This document shows, piece after piece, positions 5,995-13,423 of a stretch of 13,443 bases of DNA. This stretch comes from Ktedonobacteraceae bacterium. GTDB lineage: Bacteria; Chloroflexota; Ktedonobacteria; Ktedonobacterales; Ktedonobacteraceae. The translations under genes were made by a program, and so were the position numbers. The notes beneath the pieces are model-generated. The model worked only from the letters and a program-made list of their open reading frames with translations. It did not search any database and was not told the DNA's origin. The stretch's first letter is position 1. Every line of letters starts with the position of its first letter. The stretch covers positions 1 to 13,443 of the forward strand of contig JADBKA010000123.1 of the NCBI GenBank assembly GCA_014896635.1, in the 5' to 3' direction.

Positions 5995-7191
5995 ATGACT
6001 TCGTCTTTCACGTTCGCCGGGGCGTATTTGCCGCGCCTTCAGAGTTATCAGGATGAGATTGTGCAGCGCCTGGAGACGCTGGTGAATATCGACTCCGGCA
6101 CCGGCCAGGTCGAGGGCGTTAACCGCATTGCCGCGCACCTGGAAGCGTGGCTGAGTGCGGCGGGCTTCAGCATCACGTTGCACCCGACAAAGCCGTTCGG
6201 CAATAACCTGCTGGCGCGGCGCAGGGGGGCGGGCCACGCTCGCATTTTGCTGGTCGGCCACATCGACACGGTATACCCTCCCGGCTCGGCCCGGGTCCAC
6301 CCTTTCTCGCTTCAGAACGGCATCGCGCACGGTCCCGGCGTCATCGACATGAAATCTGGCGTCTTGATGGGCCTCTACGCCTTGCGTGTACTGATCGAAG
6401 ACGGCTTTGAAGATTACGGTGAATTATCTTTTTTCATCAATAACGATGAAGAGGTCGGTTCGGCTGGCAGCAAGGCGTTGATGCGCGATATTGCGCGCTA
6501 CGTCGATTACGGGCTGGTGCTGGAGCCGACGCGCGATGTGAATGTGATCACACACGCACGCAAAGGCGCCGACCGCTATGTACTGGAAGTGCGCGGCATC
6601 CCCGCCCATTCCGGCGCCGATCCGCACAACGGGCGCTCGGCAGTCGTCGAGCTGGCTCACAAAATCATCGCCATCCACAACCTGCATAGTATCTTCCCCG
6701 GCATCACCTTCAACGTTACACGGCTCAACAGCAGCGAACTCCTGAACGTCGTACCCGATACAGCGCGTTGCCACATCTCCGTACGCGCCTTCAGCCAGCG
6801 TGGCCTGGATCGTGCCGCCGCCGCCCTGGAACAGATCGCGGCAGGCAGCAGCATTCCCGATACCAGCGCCACCCTCACCCGCACGGTGGGCCGCACGCCC
6901 TACGAGGCCACACCAGAAGTCATGCAACTCGTCGAACTGGCGAAGTCCGAGGGCGAGGCGTTAGGACTAAATCTCATCTCTGAGGGCAAGGGAGGCGTTT
7001 CGGACGCCAACCTGCTGATGGAGATAGGCGTGCCAACGCTCGATAGCCTGGGTCCCGCCGGCGGGCATATGCACAATCTGGCACGCGAGCACCTGCACCT
7101 GGCCTCTCTTGCGCCGCGCGGCGCTCTGCTCGCCGGACTGATTCGCCGTCTCTGCCTGTTAAAAAGTACAGGGCCGCAGCCGCCCGTCTAG
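5995..7191 (+). CDS. M20-family metallopeptidase (glutamate carboxypeptidase-like)
   Basis: 398 aa, co-catalytic zinc exopeptidase of the M20 family, closest in motif pattern to carboxypeptidase G2. Metal and catalytic residues are all present: His89 and Asp91 in VGHIDTV, Asp118 in GPGVIDMKSG, catalytic Glu152 and ligand Glu153 in NNDEEVGS, Glu177 in VLEP, and His360 in GPAGGHMHNLARE. The lid (dimerisation) domain spans roughly 185-300 and contains VRGIPAHSGADP (199-210), where this family places its substrate-binding His. There is no signal peptide, so it should act in the cytoplasm on peptides or N-acyl amino acids; the substrate is not known. GAGAGGGAAAG precedes the ATG. The gene stands alone, divergent from the selenoprotein gene, and is flanked by intergenic repeats. 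Confidence 0.93.
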   Translation: MTSSFTFAGAYLPRLQSYQDEIVQRLETLVNIDSGTGQVEGVNRIAAHLEAWLSAAGFSITLHPTKPFGNNLLARRRGAGHARILLVGHIDTVYPPGSARVHPFSLQNGIAHGPGVIDMKSGVLMGLYALRVLIEDGFEDYGELSFFINNDEEVGSAGSKALMRDIARYVDYGLVLEPTRDVNVITHARKGADRYVLEVRGIPAHSGADPHNGRSAVVELAHKIIAIHNLHSIFPGITFNVTRLNSSELLNVVPDTARCHISVRAFSQRGLDRAAAALEQIAAGSSIPDTSATLTRTVGRTPYEATPEVMQLVELAKSEGEALGLNLISEGKGGVSDANLLMEIGVPTLDSLGPAGGHMHNLAREHLHLASLAPRGALLAGLIRRLCLLKSTGPQPPV

Positions 7192-7258
7192 CCGGACACA
7201 AGAAGAGATCTCAGCCCACGACGCGATCAGCTTCCCACGACCATATCCGATGGAGATG

Positions 7259-7280
7259 GCCTGGGAGAAGCCCCGGCATG
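7259..7280 (+). repeat. 22-nt intergenic repeat, copy 2
   Basis: Same orientation as copy 1 (5783-5804) with two substitutions. In this copy the hairpin GCC-T-GGG / CCC-C-GGC is complete apart from one mismatch. Its last four bases begin the CATGGGGG arm that pairs with CCCCCATG at 7305-7312, so it may be part of a larger RNA structure or act as the peptidase terminator. Confidence 0.6.
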
Positions 7281-7502
7281 GGGGGATGACAGGAGCTAGG
7301 GTCGCCCCCATGAGTGGCAATTTAACAGAAAAGCAGGGGCTTTCTGGTCGATTTCTGTAAAAGATTGTGTAACGCGAATCAAAGAAATGGAACTTCTGTT
7401 CTTTTTTAGAAGTTGTAGATGGTTTCCGTTTTTTTGGCTTCTGAAAGAATAAACAGAGGGAACGCAGGAAGAACCCCTGGTTCCTGAAAAAATTTTCTAA
7501 TA

Positions 7503-7548
7503 GAAACAATAGTAGTTGTTTCATACGGATTCGCGTTCTGAGAAACAA
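7503..7548 (+). repeat. Alternating inverted repeats GAAACAA / TTGTTTC / GAAACAA
   Basis: GAAACAA at 7503-7509 and 7542-7548 flank TTGTTTC at 7516-7522. The central arm can pair with either neighbour (loops of 6 or 19 nt), a mutually exclusive arrangement upstream of the Gln/Pro-rich protein gene. It could be a double operator or an RNA switch. Confidence 0.45.
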
Positions 7549-7628
7549 TTTTGCGCTATCCCGCCTGGTGGGTTCAGATCACAAGAGATTGGCCTTTGAA
7601 CGCAAATTCGTATCAGGAGGAGTATTCG

Positions 7629-8411
7629 ATGTGGAATCAGCCATCTCAATTGCCAGATGATCAACAATCACTTTCTTCACAATTCTCCCAGCAGCCAGGA
7701 CAGCCTGGCCAATGGGCGCAGCCCGGTCAGTCACAGTTCTATCCACAACAGCCACAACAGCCAGGACAGCCTGGCCAGTCACAAAGCTACCGGCAACCTC
7801 TGCACCCGCCATCGCAGCAACTTTACCAGCAGTGGCCTTACAATCAATCGTCACAGCAAATCTACCAGCAGCCATATGCTCCGCGGTTTGTGCCTCAGCA
7901 ACCGGTGCAACCACCTAAAAGAAGAAAGGTCTTCTGGATTGTCCTGGGCCTTGTGCTGGCAGTGCTCCTCTGTGGTGTCATAGGGATGATAATGAGCGGC
8001 GGAAAGGGCGCTACGGACATCCCGTTGACAACACCACAGGCTGTCACAGGCCAGAATCAGAGCACACAGGCGCAATCAACGCAGGCTCTCCAACCGACGC
8101 GGAAGCCCGCCCAGTGGACAAAGACGCACACTTTCAAAGGTGATGGCATCAAAAAAACTGAGATATTCACCGTTACCAGCAACTGGAAGCTCAAATGGAG
8201 CTGCAATCCCGCCAGTTCCGCTCCCTTAGATCAATATAATGTTATAGTTGTTGTCTATGGCAGTGATAATACTATGAAAGATCTGGCGATCAATACAATC
8301 TGTAAAACAGGAAATACATCAGGTGAGACTGAGATGCATGAAGGAGGAGCGATCTATCTGGATGTTAATAGCACAGGACAGTGGGAGATACAGATAGAAG
8401 AAAAGAAGTAG
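7629..8411 (+). CDS. Gln/Pro-rich single-pass membrane protein with extracellular domain
   Basis: 260 aa from ATG 7629, chosen because AGGAGG (7615-7620) lies 8 nt upstream; an earlier in-frame ATG at 7551 has no such site. Residues 1-95 are low-complexity, rich in Gln, Pro and Ser, with the QPGQPGQ motif repeated. A basic stretch PPKRRK comes just before a membrane helix of about 24 residues (VFWIVLGLVLAVLLCGVIGM). The basic side suggests the Gln-rich part is cytoplasmic and the C-terminus outside. A Thr/Gln-rich linker leads to a compact beta-type domain (about 170-260) with two Cys (WSC, TIC) that could form a disulfide. I do not recognise a named family; similar Gln/Pro-rich N-termini occur in membrane proteins of Ktedonobacteria and actinomycetes. 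Function unknown; sensing or envelope binding is a guess. Confidence 0.85.
   Translation: MWNQPSQLPDDQQSLSSQFSQQPGQPGQWAQPGQSQFYPQQPQQPGQPGQSQSYRQPLHPPSQQLYQQWPYNQSSQQIYQQPYAPRFVPQQPVQPPKRRKVFWIVLGLVLAVLLCGVIGMIMSGGKGATDIPLTTPQAVTGQNQSTQAQSTQALQPTRKPAQWTKTHTFKGDGIKKTEIFTVTSNWKLKWSCNPASSAPLDQYNVIVVVYGSDNTMKDLAINTICKTGNTSGETEMHEGGAIYLDVNSTGQWEIQIEEKK
7692..7777 (+). repeat. Two identical 20-nt direct repeats inside the Gln/Pro-rich coding region
   Basis: The 20-mer at 7692-7711 recurs exactly at 7758-7777, 66 nt (22 codons) apart, so the frame is kept. It encodes QPGQPGQ. Identity at wobble positions suggests recent internal duplication or slippage. Confidence 0.8.
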
Positions 8412-8429
8412 TGCTGCATCGTCATTCTC

Positions 8430-8471
8430 AAAAGAGAGGAAGCAGAGTGTATGCTCTGTTTCCTCTCTTTT
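8430..8471. terminator. Bidirectional intrinsic terminator
   Basis: Arms 8430-8447 and 8454-8471 pair over 18 positions with a single G-T wobble around loop TGTATG. The stem begins with AAAA and ends with TTTT, so it can terminate both the plus-strand membrane protein gene (stop 8411) and the minus-strand glycolate oxidase gene (stop 8493). Confidence 0.88.
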
Positions 8472-8492
8472 GTAGCGTCAGGGAGCAATTTT

Positions 8493-11132
8493 TTATGCAA
8501 ACAGAAATTCGCCGGGGTTCAGAATGCCGTTGGGGTCCCAGCGGGCTTTGAGGCGCTGCATGATCTCCAGGCTGGCGGGCCGGTAGCCCCAGGGATCGAG
8601 ATGGCCCTGCAAAGTCTCTGGTACATCCATCGCAATCGCGTATCCTTCAAGCGCCAGGGCCGGACTGCGCAGCCTCTCCAGCCATGCGCGTGCAGCTTCC
8701 GCGTCATCGCCAGAGGGTCCGAGAGTGTACACAAAGCCGGCGGCAAAATCGACGATAAACGATCCCTGCTCCAGATACGGAGAGAGATTCTGGACGTAAG
8801 CTGGCAAATCGCGCACCGGCACGCCGGCGCGGACAACCAGATTTTTGCTCACAGACCGGTGCAGAAGATCTGTCCAGATCTGTGTGCCGCTGAACGCTTC
8901 GACCTCAGCCGGTTCTGGCGCGTTTACAGCGCGCAGCGCCTCGCGCACCTGGGCCAGCTCGGCCTGCACATCTTGCGGGTGTCCCTCAGCCGCGTAAGCA
9001 AGAAGATAAGGACTTTCCGGCACGCTGTCGTTGTAATAGCCCTTGCTGAGCAGCACCGCCGAGGCAGTGAGTGCCAGCGGCAGTAGTTGTCGTCCCCATC
9101 TCAGGCCGCGACGTATATCCTCGACGGGAATGAGCAGTGTGCGCTGCGCGCGCGGCAATGCCACAACTTTGAGAGAGACGTCGGTGAGCAGACCGAGCGT
9201 CCCCTGTGAGCCGATGAAGCCTCTGGTCAGGTCGTAGCCTGCAACGTTTTTGACGATAGGCCGGCCAGTGCGTATCAGACGCCCGCAGGGCAGTGCAACG
9301 GTTGCACAGAGCGTGAGATCGCGGATTGCGCCGTAGCGCATGCGCAGCGGCGCATTGTGATTGGCGGCGACGATACCGCCAATGGTAGCGGCGGGCCAGG
9401 GAGAAGCCAGTGGCAGTTGCTTGCCATCTTTGTGCAGGAAATCCTGTACTGCCGACAATTGTGTGCCGGCCCCGACAGTAATATAGAGATCGTCGGGCGC
9501 GTATGTTTTGATGCCACTCAGTTCGCTCGTATCGAGACGTGTGGCCTGAGGCCGCTTCGCCGGCTTATTGATGTAGACACAGCGCCCGGCTTCAGAAAGC
9601 GCAGAGAGTCCCTGTGCCGCCTCTTCGGCTGTACGCGGTCTGAAGACCTCGCTCGGCAATACAGCATGCTCATCGAGAGTGACATTCCTGTAACCAGGCG
9701 CATAGCCCGCGAACGGTCCAGGTTCGCCTTCAGCGGGTACGGGAAACATCTTGCCGGGATTGAAAATGTTCTGCGGATCAAAAACTTCTTTGACATCCCA
9801 GTGTGTCATCAACTCGGCAGTATTGTGCATCAGTGGCATAAATTGGCGCTTCTCAGTGCCGACGCCGTGTTCGCCTGTAATGCTGCCTCCCATCTCGATG
9901 CTGCGCCTGGCGATCTCGTGGCCAGCGGCCAGAACGCGCTCCATGAGCGCCGGGTCTTCAGGATTGGTGATCAGAATATTGGGGTGCAGGTTGCCGTCCC
10001 CGGCGTGGAAGACATGGCCTGAAGGCAGATCGTAGCGGACGCAGATCTCGTCGGCGATGGCTAGCATTTCTGCCAGGCGACTACGCAGTACCGTCACATC
10101 AACGATATAGAAAGCGGGAGCTATGCGCGATACAGCCCCGGCGACGCTCTTGCGCGCCAGCCAGATCTTGTACCGCTCCTCTTCGTTATGCGCGACTCGC
10201 ATACCTGTTCCGCCATGTGCCTTTAAAATGCTCACAATCTCTTCCATCTGGTCATCGAGACTGGCAGGATAGCCGTCAACCTCGACGATCAGCATTGCGC
10301 CGGCGTCCAGCGGCAGGCCGGCCTGCGCGAACGGCTCGGCTATGCGAATCATTTGCCGGTCCATCATTTCCATCGTGGCTGATACCAGCCCGGCAGCAAT
10401 CACTGCCGAGACAGCTCGACCGGCCTGCTCGACCGAATCGAAGATCGCCAGCAAGGTTTTGACGGCGGGTGGATTGCGCACCAGGCGCGCAGTGACGCTG
10501 GTGATGAGGCCGAGTGTTCCCTCGCTGCCGGTAAAAAGTCCGCAGAGATCATAAGCAGGATAATCGTTGGCACGGCCACCCAGGCGGACGCGCCGTACTC
10601 TCTGCCCGTGCGGATCATCGGCCAGCACCACTTCCAGTCCTGCAATATAGTTGGTAGTAACGCCGTACTTGAAGCAGTGCGGACCGCCGGAATTCTCGGC
10701 CACGTTGCCGCCTATCGTCGAGGCGCGCTGGCTCGAAGGATCAGGGGGAAAATAGAGGCCATGCTGGCGTGCGCGTTCGTCCAGGTGCAGATTGATCAGC
10801 GCCGGTTCGGCAATCACGGAGCGTCCTTCAACATCCAGTTCCAGCAAGTGATTCATATGCTGGAACTCGACAATCACGCCGCCCCGGTCGGCGATGGCTC
10901 CGCCTGACAGCCCGGTCCCCGCACCACGCCCGATCAGTGGCACCCCATACTTGCTCGCCCAGTTCACGATGCGCTCTACCTCTTCAGCCGATCTGGGGAA
11001 GGCCACGACTTCAGGTGTCCCCTTATCGAGTCCGGCATCGGCTTCGTACACGATCAAAGAGGTGCGGTCTGCAAATATCTGTTTATCCGGCAGCACGGTT
11101 TTTAACGCTCGCAGCGCAGCTTCCTGCAACAT
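8493..11132 (-). CDS. Fused GlcD-GlcE-like FAD-dependent glycolate/D-lactate oxidoreductase
   Basis: 879 aa from ATG 11132, preceded by GAAGGAAG; the frame is open to 11336, but those 68 residues do not fit the family. Two flavoprotein modules are joined. Residues 1-470 match GlcD (FAD-linked oxidase type): PP-loop PLIGRGAGTGLSGGAI (65-80), STIGGNVAENSGG (138-150), GHVFHAGDGNLHPN (372-385) and EHGVGTEKRQF (421-431). Residues 480-879 match GlcE: ASPWPAATIGGIVAANHN (576-593), KNVAGYDLTRGFIGSQGTLG (628-647) and the C-terminal DPNGILNPG (866-874). In E. coli GlcD, GlcE and the iron-sulfur subunit GlcF are separate and all needed to oxidise glycolate to glyoxylate. Here D and E are one chain and no glcF lies nearby: downstream is a convergent gene and upstream an insertion sequence. 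The substrate (glycolate, D-lactate or another 2-hydroxy acid) is not fixed by sequence. Confidence 0.92.
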   Translation of the reverse strand: MLQEAALRALKTVLPDKQIFADRTSLIVYEADAGLDKGTPEVVAFPRSAEEVERIVNWASKYGVPLIGRGAGTGLSGGAIADRGGVIVEFQHMNHLLELDVEGRSVIAEPALINLHLDERARQHGLYFPPDPSSQRASTIGGNVAENSGGPHCFKYGVTTNYIAGLEVVLADDPHGQRVRRVRLGGRANDYPAYDLCGLFTGSEGTLGLITSVTARLVRNPPAVKTLLAIFDSVEQAGRAVSAVIAAGLVSATMEMMDRQMIRIAEPFAQAGLPLDAGAMLIVEVDGYPASLDDQMEEIVSILKAHGGTGMRVAHNEEERYKIWLARKSVAGAVSRIAPAFYIVDVTVLRSRLAEMLAIADEICVRYDLPSGHVFHAGDGNLHPNILITNPEDPALMERVLAAGHEIARRSIEMGGSITGEHGVGTEKRQFMPLMHNTAELMTHWDVKEVFDPQNIFNPGKMFPVPAEGEPGPFAGYAPGYRNVTLDEHAVLPSEVFRPRTAEEAAQGLSALSEAGRCVYINKPAKRPQATRLDTSELSGIKTYAPDDLYITVGAGTQLSAVQDFLHKDGKQLPLASPWPAATIGGIVAANHNAPLRMRYGAIRDLTLCATVALPCGRLIRTGRPIVKNVAGYDLTRGFIGSQGTLGLLTDVSLKVVALPRAQRTLLIPVEDIRRGLRWGRQLLPLALTASAVLLSKGYYNDSVPESPYLLAYAAEGHPQDVQAELAQVREALRAVNAPEPAEVEAFSGTQIWTDLLHRSVSKNLVVRAGVPVRDLPAYVQNLSPYLEQGSFIVDFAAGFVYTLGPSGDDAEAARAWLERLRSPALALEGYAIAMDVPETLQGHLDPWGYRPASLEIMQRLKARWDPNGILNPGEFLFA

Positions 11133-11170
11133 CGTTGTTCTTCCTTCTTCCTGCTCATAGGTCCGGCAAA

Positions 11171-11190
11171 GCGCCGGGGAGCGCCGGGGA
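11171..11190. repeat. Tandem 10-nt repeat in the glycolate oxidase leader
   Basis: GCGCCGGGGA occurs twice in direct succession (11171-11180, 11181-11190), inside the predicted untranslated leader of the fused oxidase gene. No function is assigned. Confidence 0.7.
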
Positions 11191-11238
11191 ATGCTGGTCT
11201 TTTCCATATGCCCTCCCCGGAACATGCTCATCATCACA

Positions 11239-11247
11239 AGTATAGCA
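11239..11247 (-). promoter_or_regulatory. Extended -10 promoter of the fused oxidase gene
   Basis: On the minus strand TGCTATACT (11247-11239) is an extended -10 box identical to that of the peptidase gene. The -35 region (AGTAGT at a 17-nt distance) is weak, as is usual for extended -10 promoters. The leader would be about 100 nt. Confidence 0.45.
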
Positions 11248-11354
11248 CGCCTGGGCAGACTACTACTAATAAGATAAAAGAGGAGTGCCAGAAAGCCATG
11301 CTGGACTTTTCCGGTAGAGGTATCAAAAACGTTCACTCGATTAATGACCAGCTA

Positions 11355-11392
11355 TAGACAAACATAGCCATGTATGTTAGAATACGGCTATG
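11355..11392 (+). promoter_or_regulatory. tnpA promoter with overlapping inverted repeat; probable leaderless mRNA
   Basis: TAGACA (11355-11360), a 17-nt spacer and TAGAAT (11378-11383) form a good sigma70-type promoter. Transcription would start about 7 nt on, at the ATG of tnpA itself (11390), and no SD precedes that ATG. CATAGCC (11363-11369) and GGCTATG (11386-11392) form a perfect inverted repeat that straddles the -10 box and the start codon, well placed for autorepression. Confidence 0.6.
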
Positions 11393-11980
11393 AAACTGAT
11401 CGCGTACGCCCGCACGATGGGCATCAGCTACCGGACCGCCTGGAGATGGTATAAAGCTGGCAAGATCCAGGGGCAGCAAATGGATACCGGCACTATTCTG
11501 GTCACAGAACCATTGCCCATGCAAGAGAAACCTGTCACGTCCAAAGTAGTGGTGTATACGCGGGTGTCTTCCTCAGAGAACAAGTCAAATCTGGACAGCC
11601 AGGCCGAGCGGCTGGTGGCCTACTGTAGGGTGCGTGGCTATCAGGTGAGCAAAATTGTCAAGGAAATTGGTTCTGGCGTCAATGACAATCGCCCGAAGTT
11701 TTTAGCTCTCCTGGCTGATCCCTCCATCGGTCGGATCGTCATTGAACACAAAGATCGTGGAACCCGCTTTGGATTTCGCTCCATCGAAACCCTGCTCAAG
11801 ACCTACGGCAGAGAGATAGAGGTCGTCAATCAGGCGGAGAACAGCACTGAAGACTTGCTGGCTGATTTGACCAGCATTGTGTATAGTTTCTGTGCAAGGC
11901 TCTACGGACAACGACGAGCCAGGCGCAAAACCGAAAAGATTGTGCAGGAATTGGAACAGGAAAGCCGTGAAGAAGCGTAA
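11390..11980 (+). CDS. tnpA: IS607-family serine recombinase (transposase TnpA)
   Basis: 196 aa, normal for the family. The N-terminus (1-40) is a MerR-like DNA-binding region: LIAYARTMGISYRTAWRWYKAGKI with a short wing. Residues 52-190 form the serine-resolvase catalytic domain with VVVYTRVSSSENKSNLDSQ (53-71). Ser60 is the expected nucleophile and Arg58 an active-site Arg. The DRGTRFGF segment and the conserved tail ENSTEDLLADLTSIVYSF, rich in basic residues after it, are also typical. It catalyses excision as a circle and integration, with little target specificity. The start is ATG 11390, where the promoter predicts a leaderless transcript. The 3' end overlaps tnpB by 14 nt, suggesting coupled translation. 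No defects are visible, so the element may be active. Confidence 0.95.
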   Translation: MKLIAYARTMGISYRTAWRWYKAGKIQGQQMDTGTILVTEPLPMQEKPVTSKVVVYTRVSSSENKSNLDSQAERLVAYCRVRGYQVSKIVKEIGSGVNDNRPKFLALLADPSIGRIVIEHKDRGTRFGFRSIETLLKTYGREIEVVNQAENSTEDLLADLTSIVYSFCARLYGQRRARRKTEKIVQELEQESREEA

Positions 11981-13394
11981 GAAGCGTGCAAAAAAAGGCG
12001 AATCGCAAACGATAACCAAAGCAGTCACACACATTCGCCTGGAAGCGACCAATCCAGGGAAGCTGTCAGCCCTGGACATGCTTGCCGAGGCGTATCTTGA
12101 GCTTACTCAGCAATATACCACGCTCTTTTGCACCGATGAACTTCCCAATGGCTTTCGTCCTCCCTGCTTTCTGACTCCTCTCTCCCAGCGGTGGCATCGC
12201 AACGCCATTCAACAGGCGGCAAGCATCGCCAGATCGTGGCGCTCCAATCGTGCTCACGCCTCTCAGGATTATCTCGACGCACGAGCCTCCTACCAGGAGC
12301 AAAAGGCAGACGGAACCCTTGAAGAAGGGACAAAAGAACCCGAGTGGCGTGAGTGGAACGTGCCGACCCTACGAGAGTGTTGTATTCAAGCCAATGGCAA
12401 CGTGATGAAGCTAGAGGAAGCAACCGATTCCGCGTTTGACTACTGGCTCAAGGTCTCGACGCTGGACAAGGGCAACCCGCTGCTCATCCCGGTCAAGCTA
12501 GCTGATTACCACAAAGAGCAGCTAGCCAATCCAGAAACTGGCAAGCGTCGCAAGATCAACAGGAGCGTCACGCTCAACAGGCGAGATGAGAACTGGTGGC
12601 TCACCCTGACCTACGACGAGACAATTCCCGTTCAAACCGCGCCAGATGCGCCTGTAATCGGCATTGATGTCGGGATAGCGAATTTCGTCACCACCTCAGA
12701 CAACAAAACATATGGATCTTTCAATGGAAAGTTGAGGGAGCGCCAGAAGCGGGATCGTGAAAAACGCCGCAGGAAAGCCAAGCTCAGAAAGTGCCTGGAA
12801 AAGCGAGGCGTGCCAAAGGAAAAGCTCCCTTCCACGACAAGCCGCGCAGGGCAGCGACTCATGCGCCACGTCAAACAAGAGATAAATAGAGCAGTAACCC
12901 TTTGTTTTGATGATCATGAAGGCTGTCAATTCGCGTATGAACAGCTTTCCGTGTCTTCCATGCGCTTTAAGGCGCGTGCTCAGAATGCCTTCCTCCGGGC
13001 ATCCCAACTCGCTCATATTCCCAACCAGATCACCTGGAATGCAACAAAGCGCGGTGTGTTGGCGACCCGCGTGAAGAGCGCTTATTCTTCTCAAGAGTGC
13101 CATGTGTGTCATTACGTGGACCGGAAAAACAGACCGAATCAACAAACGTTTTGTTGCAGAGTTTGCAGTCACACCACACATGCTGACACAAACGCCTCGG
13201 AGAATATCGCCTCACGGCTCGGTGATCTGGAATTGCGTGCCTGCCAGAACCGGCAGGAGATCAAAACACTTCTTATGAGACGACATGAGGAGTGGAAGCA
13301 GAAATTCAGGTACTCCGTAGTAGTACCTCCCGTCCAGTTGGACCTTTGGGCTTGCTCTATGCGCAGCCAGGAGGCGTCAACGGACGTAGGTTAA
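11967..13394 (+). CDS. tnpB: TnpB RNA-guided nuclease (IS607-associated)
   Basis: 475 aa from GTG 11967, chosen because ACAGGAAA lies just upstream; an in-frame ATG at 11877 would place 90 more bases inside tnpA. TnpB, the ancestor of Cas12, uses an omega RNA to cleave DNA next to a short target motif, which helps the element persist at sites it has left. The RuvC triad is complete: Asp234 in VIGIDVGIANF, Glu325 in FAYEQLS and Asp407 in HADTNASENIASR. The zinc ribbon has CHVC (378-381) and CRVC (397-400), with an extra Cys at 396. A long basic helical segment (about 255-280) lies after RuvC-I. After the last RuvC motif there is an unconserved tail of about 55 residues whose DNA contains hairpins, as expected where the coding region overlaps the guide RNA. 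The start overlaps tnpA. Confidence 0.94.
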   Translation: MKKRKKRAKKGESQTITKAVTHIRLEATNPGKLSALDMLAEAYLELTQQYTTLFCTDELPNGFRPPCFLTPLSQRWHRNAIQQAASIARSWRSNRAHASQDYLDARASYQEQKADGTLEEGTKEPEWREWNVPTLRECCIQANGNVMKLEEATDSAFDYWLKVSTLDKGNPLLIPVKLADYHKEQLANPETGKRRKINRSVTLNRRDENWWLTLTYDETIPVQTAPDAPVIGIDVGIANFVTTSDNKTYGSFNGKLRERQKRDREKRRRKAKLRKCLEKRGVPKEKLPSTTSRAGQRLMRHVKQEINRAVTLCFDDHEGCQFAYEQLSVSSMRFKARAQNAFLRASQLAHIPNQITWNATKRGVLATRVKSAYSSQECHVCHYVDRKNRPNQQTFCCRVCSHTTHADTNASENIASRLGDLELRACQNRQEIKTLLMRRHEEWKQKFRYSVVVPPVQLDLWACSMRSQEASTDVG

Positions 13395-13423
13395 AGCGAG
13401 TTTTGTGAACATTGGAATACATG
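13212..13423 (+). ncRNA. Candidate omega RNA (reRNA) scaffold at the right end
   Basis: Three hairpins sit in the last 190 nt of tnpB: TCAC/GTGA (13212-13225), CCTGCC/GGCAGG (13240-13257) and AGGTACT/AGTACCT (13308-13328). IS605/IS607-type elements make a guide RNA from the 3' end of tnpB across the right end, with the guide taken from flanking DNA. Position fits; the boundaries are estimated and the right flank is mostly outside the window. Confidence 0.4.

Larger units (their letters stand above)
7192..7628. other. Gene-free region with multiple inverted repeats
   Basis: 437 nt between the peptidase stop and the next start. It holds repeat copy 2 (7259-7280), CATGGGGG/CCCCCATG arms (7277-7284, 7305-7312), a U-rich segment around 7396-7445, a 10-bp inverted pair AACGCGAATC (7371-7380) / GATTCGCGTT (7528-7537), alternating GAAACAA/TTGTTTC arms (7503-7548), and a strong SD AGGAGG (7615-7620). 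Lower GC than the flanking genes. A minus-strand frame at 7159-7548 is Lys/Phe-rich and unconvincing. Confidence 0.6.

Noticed and set aside
7159..7548. 129-codon minus-strand frame in the gene-free region
   Set aside because: Composition (Lys/Phe/Arg runs) follows the AT-rich DNA, it overlaps the end of the peptidase gene and repeat elements, and it shows no domain.
9357..10022. 221-codon plus-strand frame (and others at 8451-9086 and 10608-10907)
   Set aside because: All are antisense shadows of the fused GlcD-GlcE gene, whose conserved motifs run through the whole region.
11171..11190. Tandem GCGCCGGGGA as a possible CRISPR or iteron array
   Set aside because: Only two copies without spacers; too few for either.
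11133..11336. Longer start for the fused oxidase (frame open to 11336)
   Set aside because: The added 68 residues do not match GlcD and would cover the predicted promoter and leader; ATG 11132 has a good SD.
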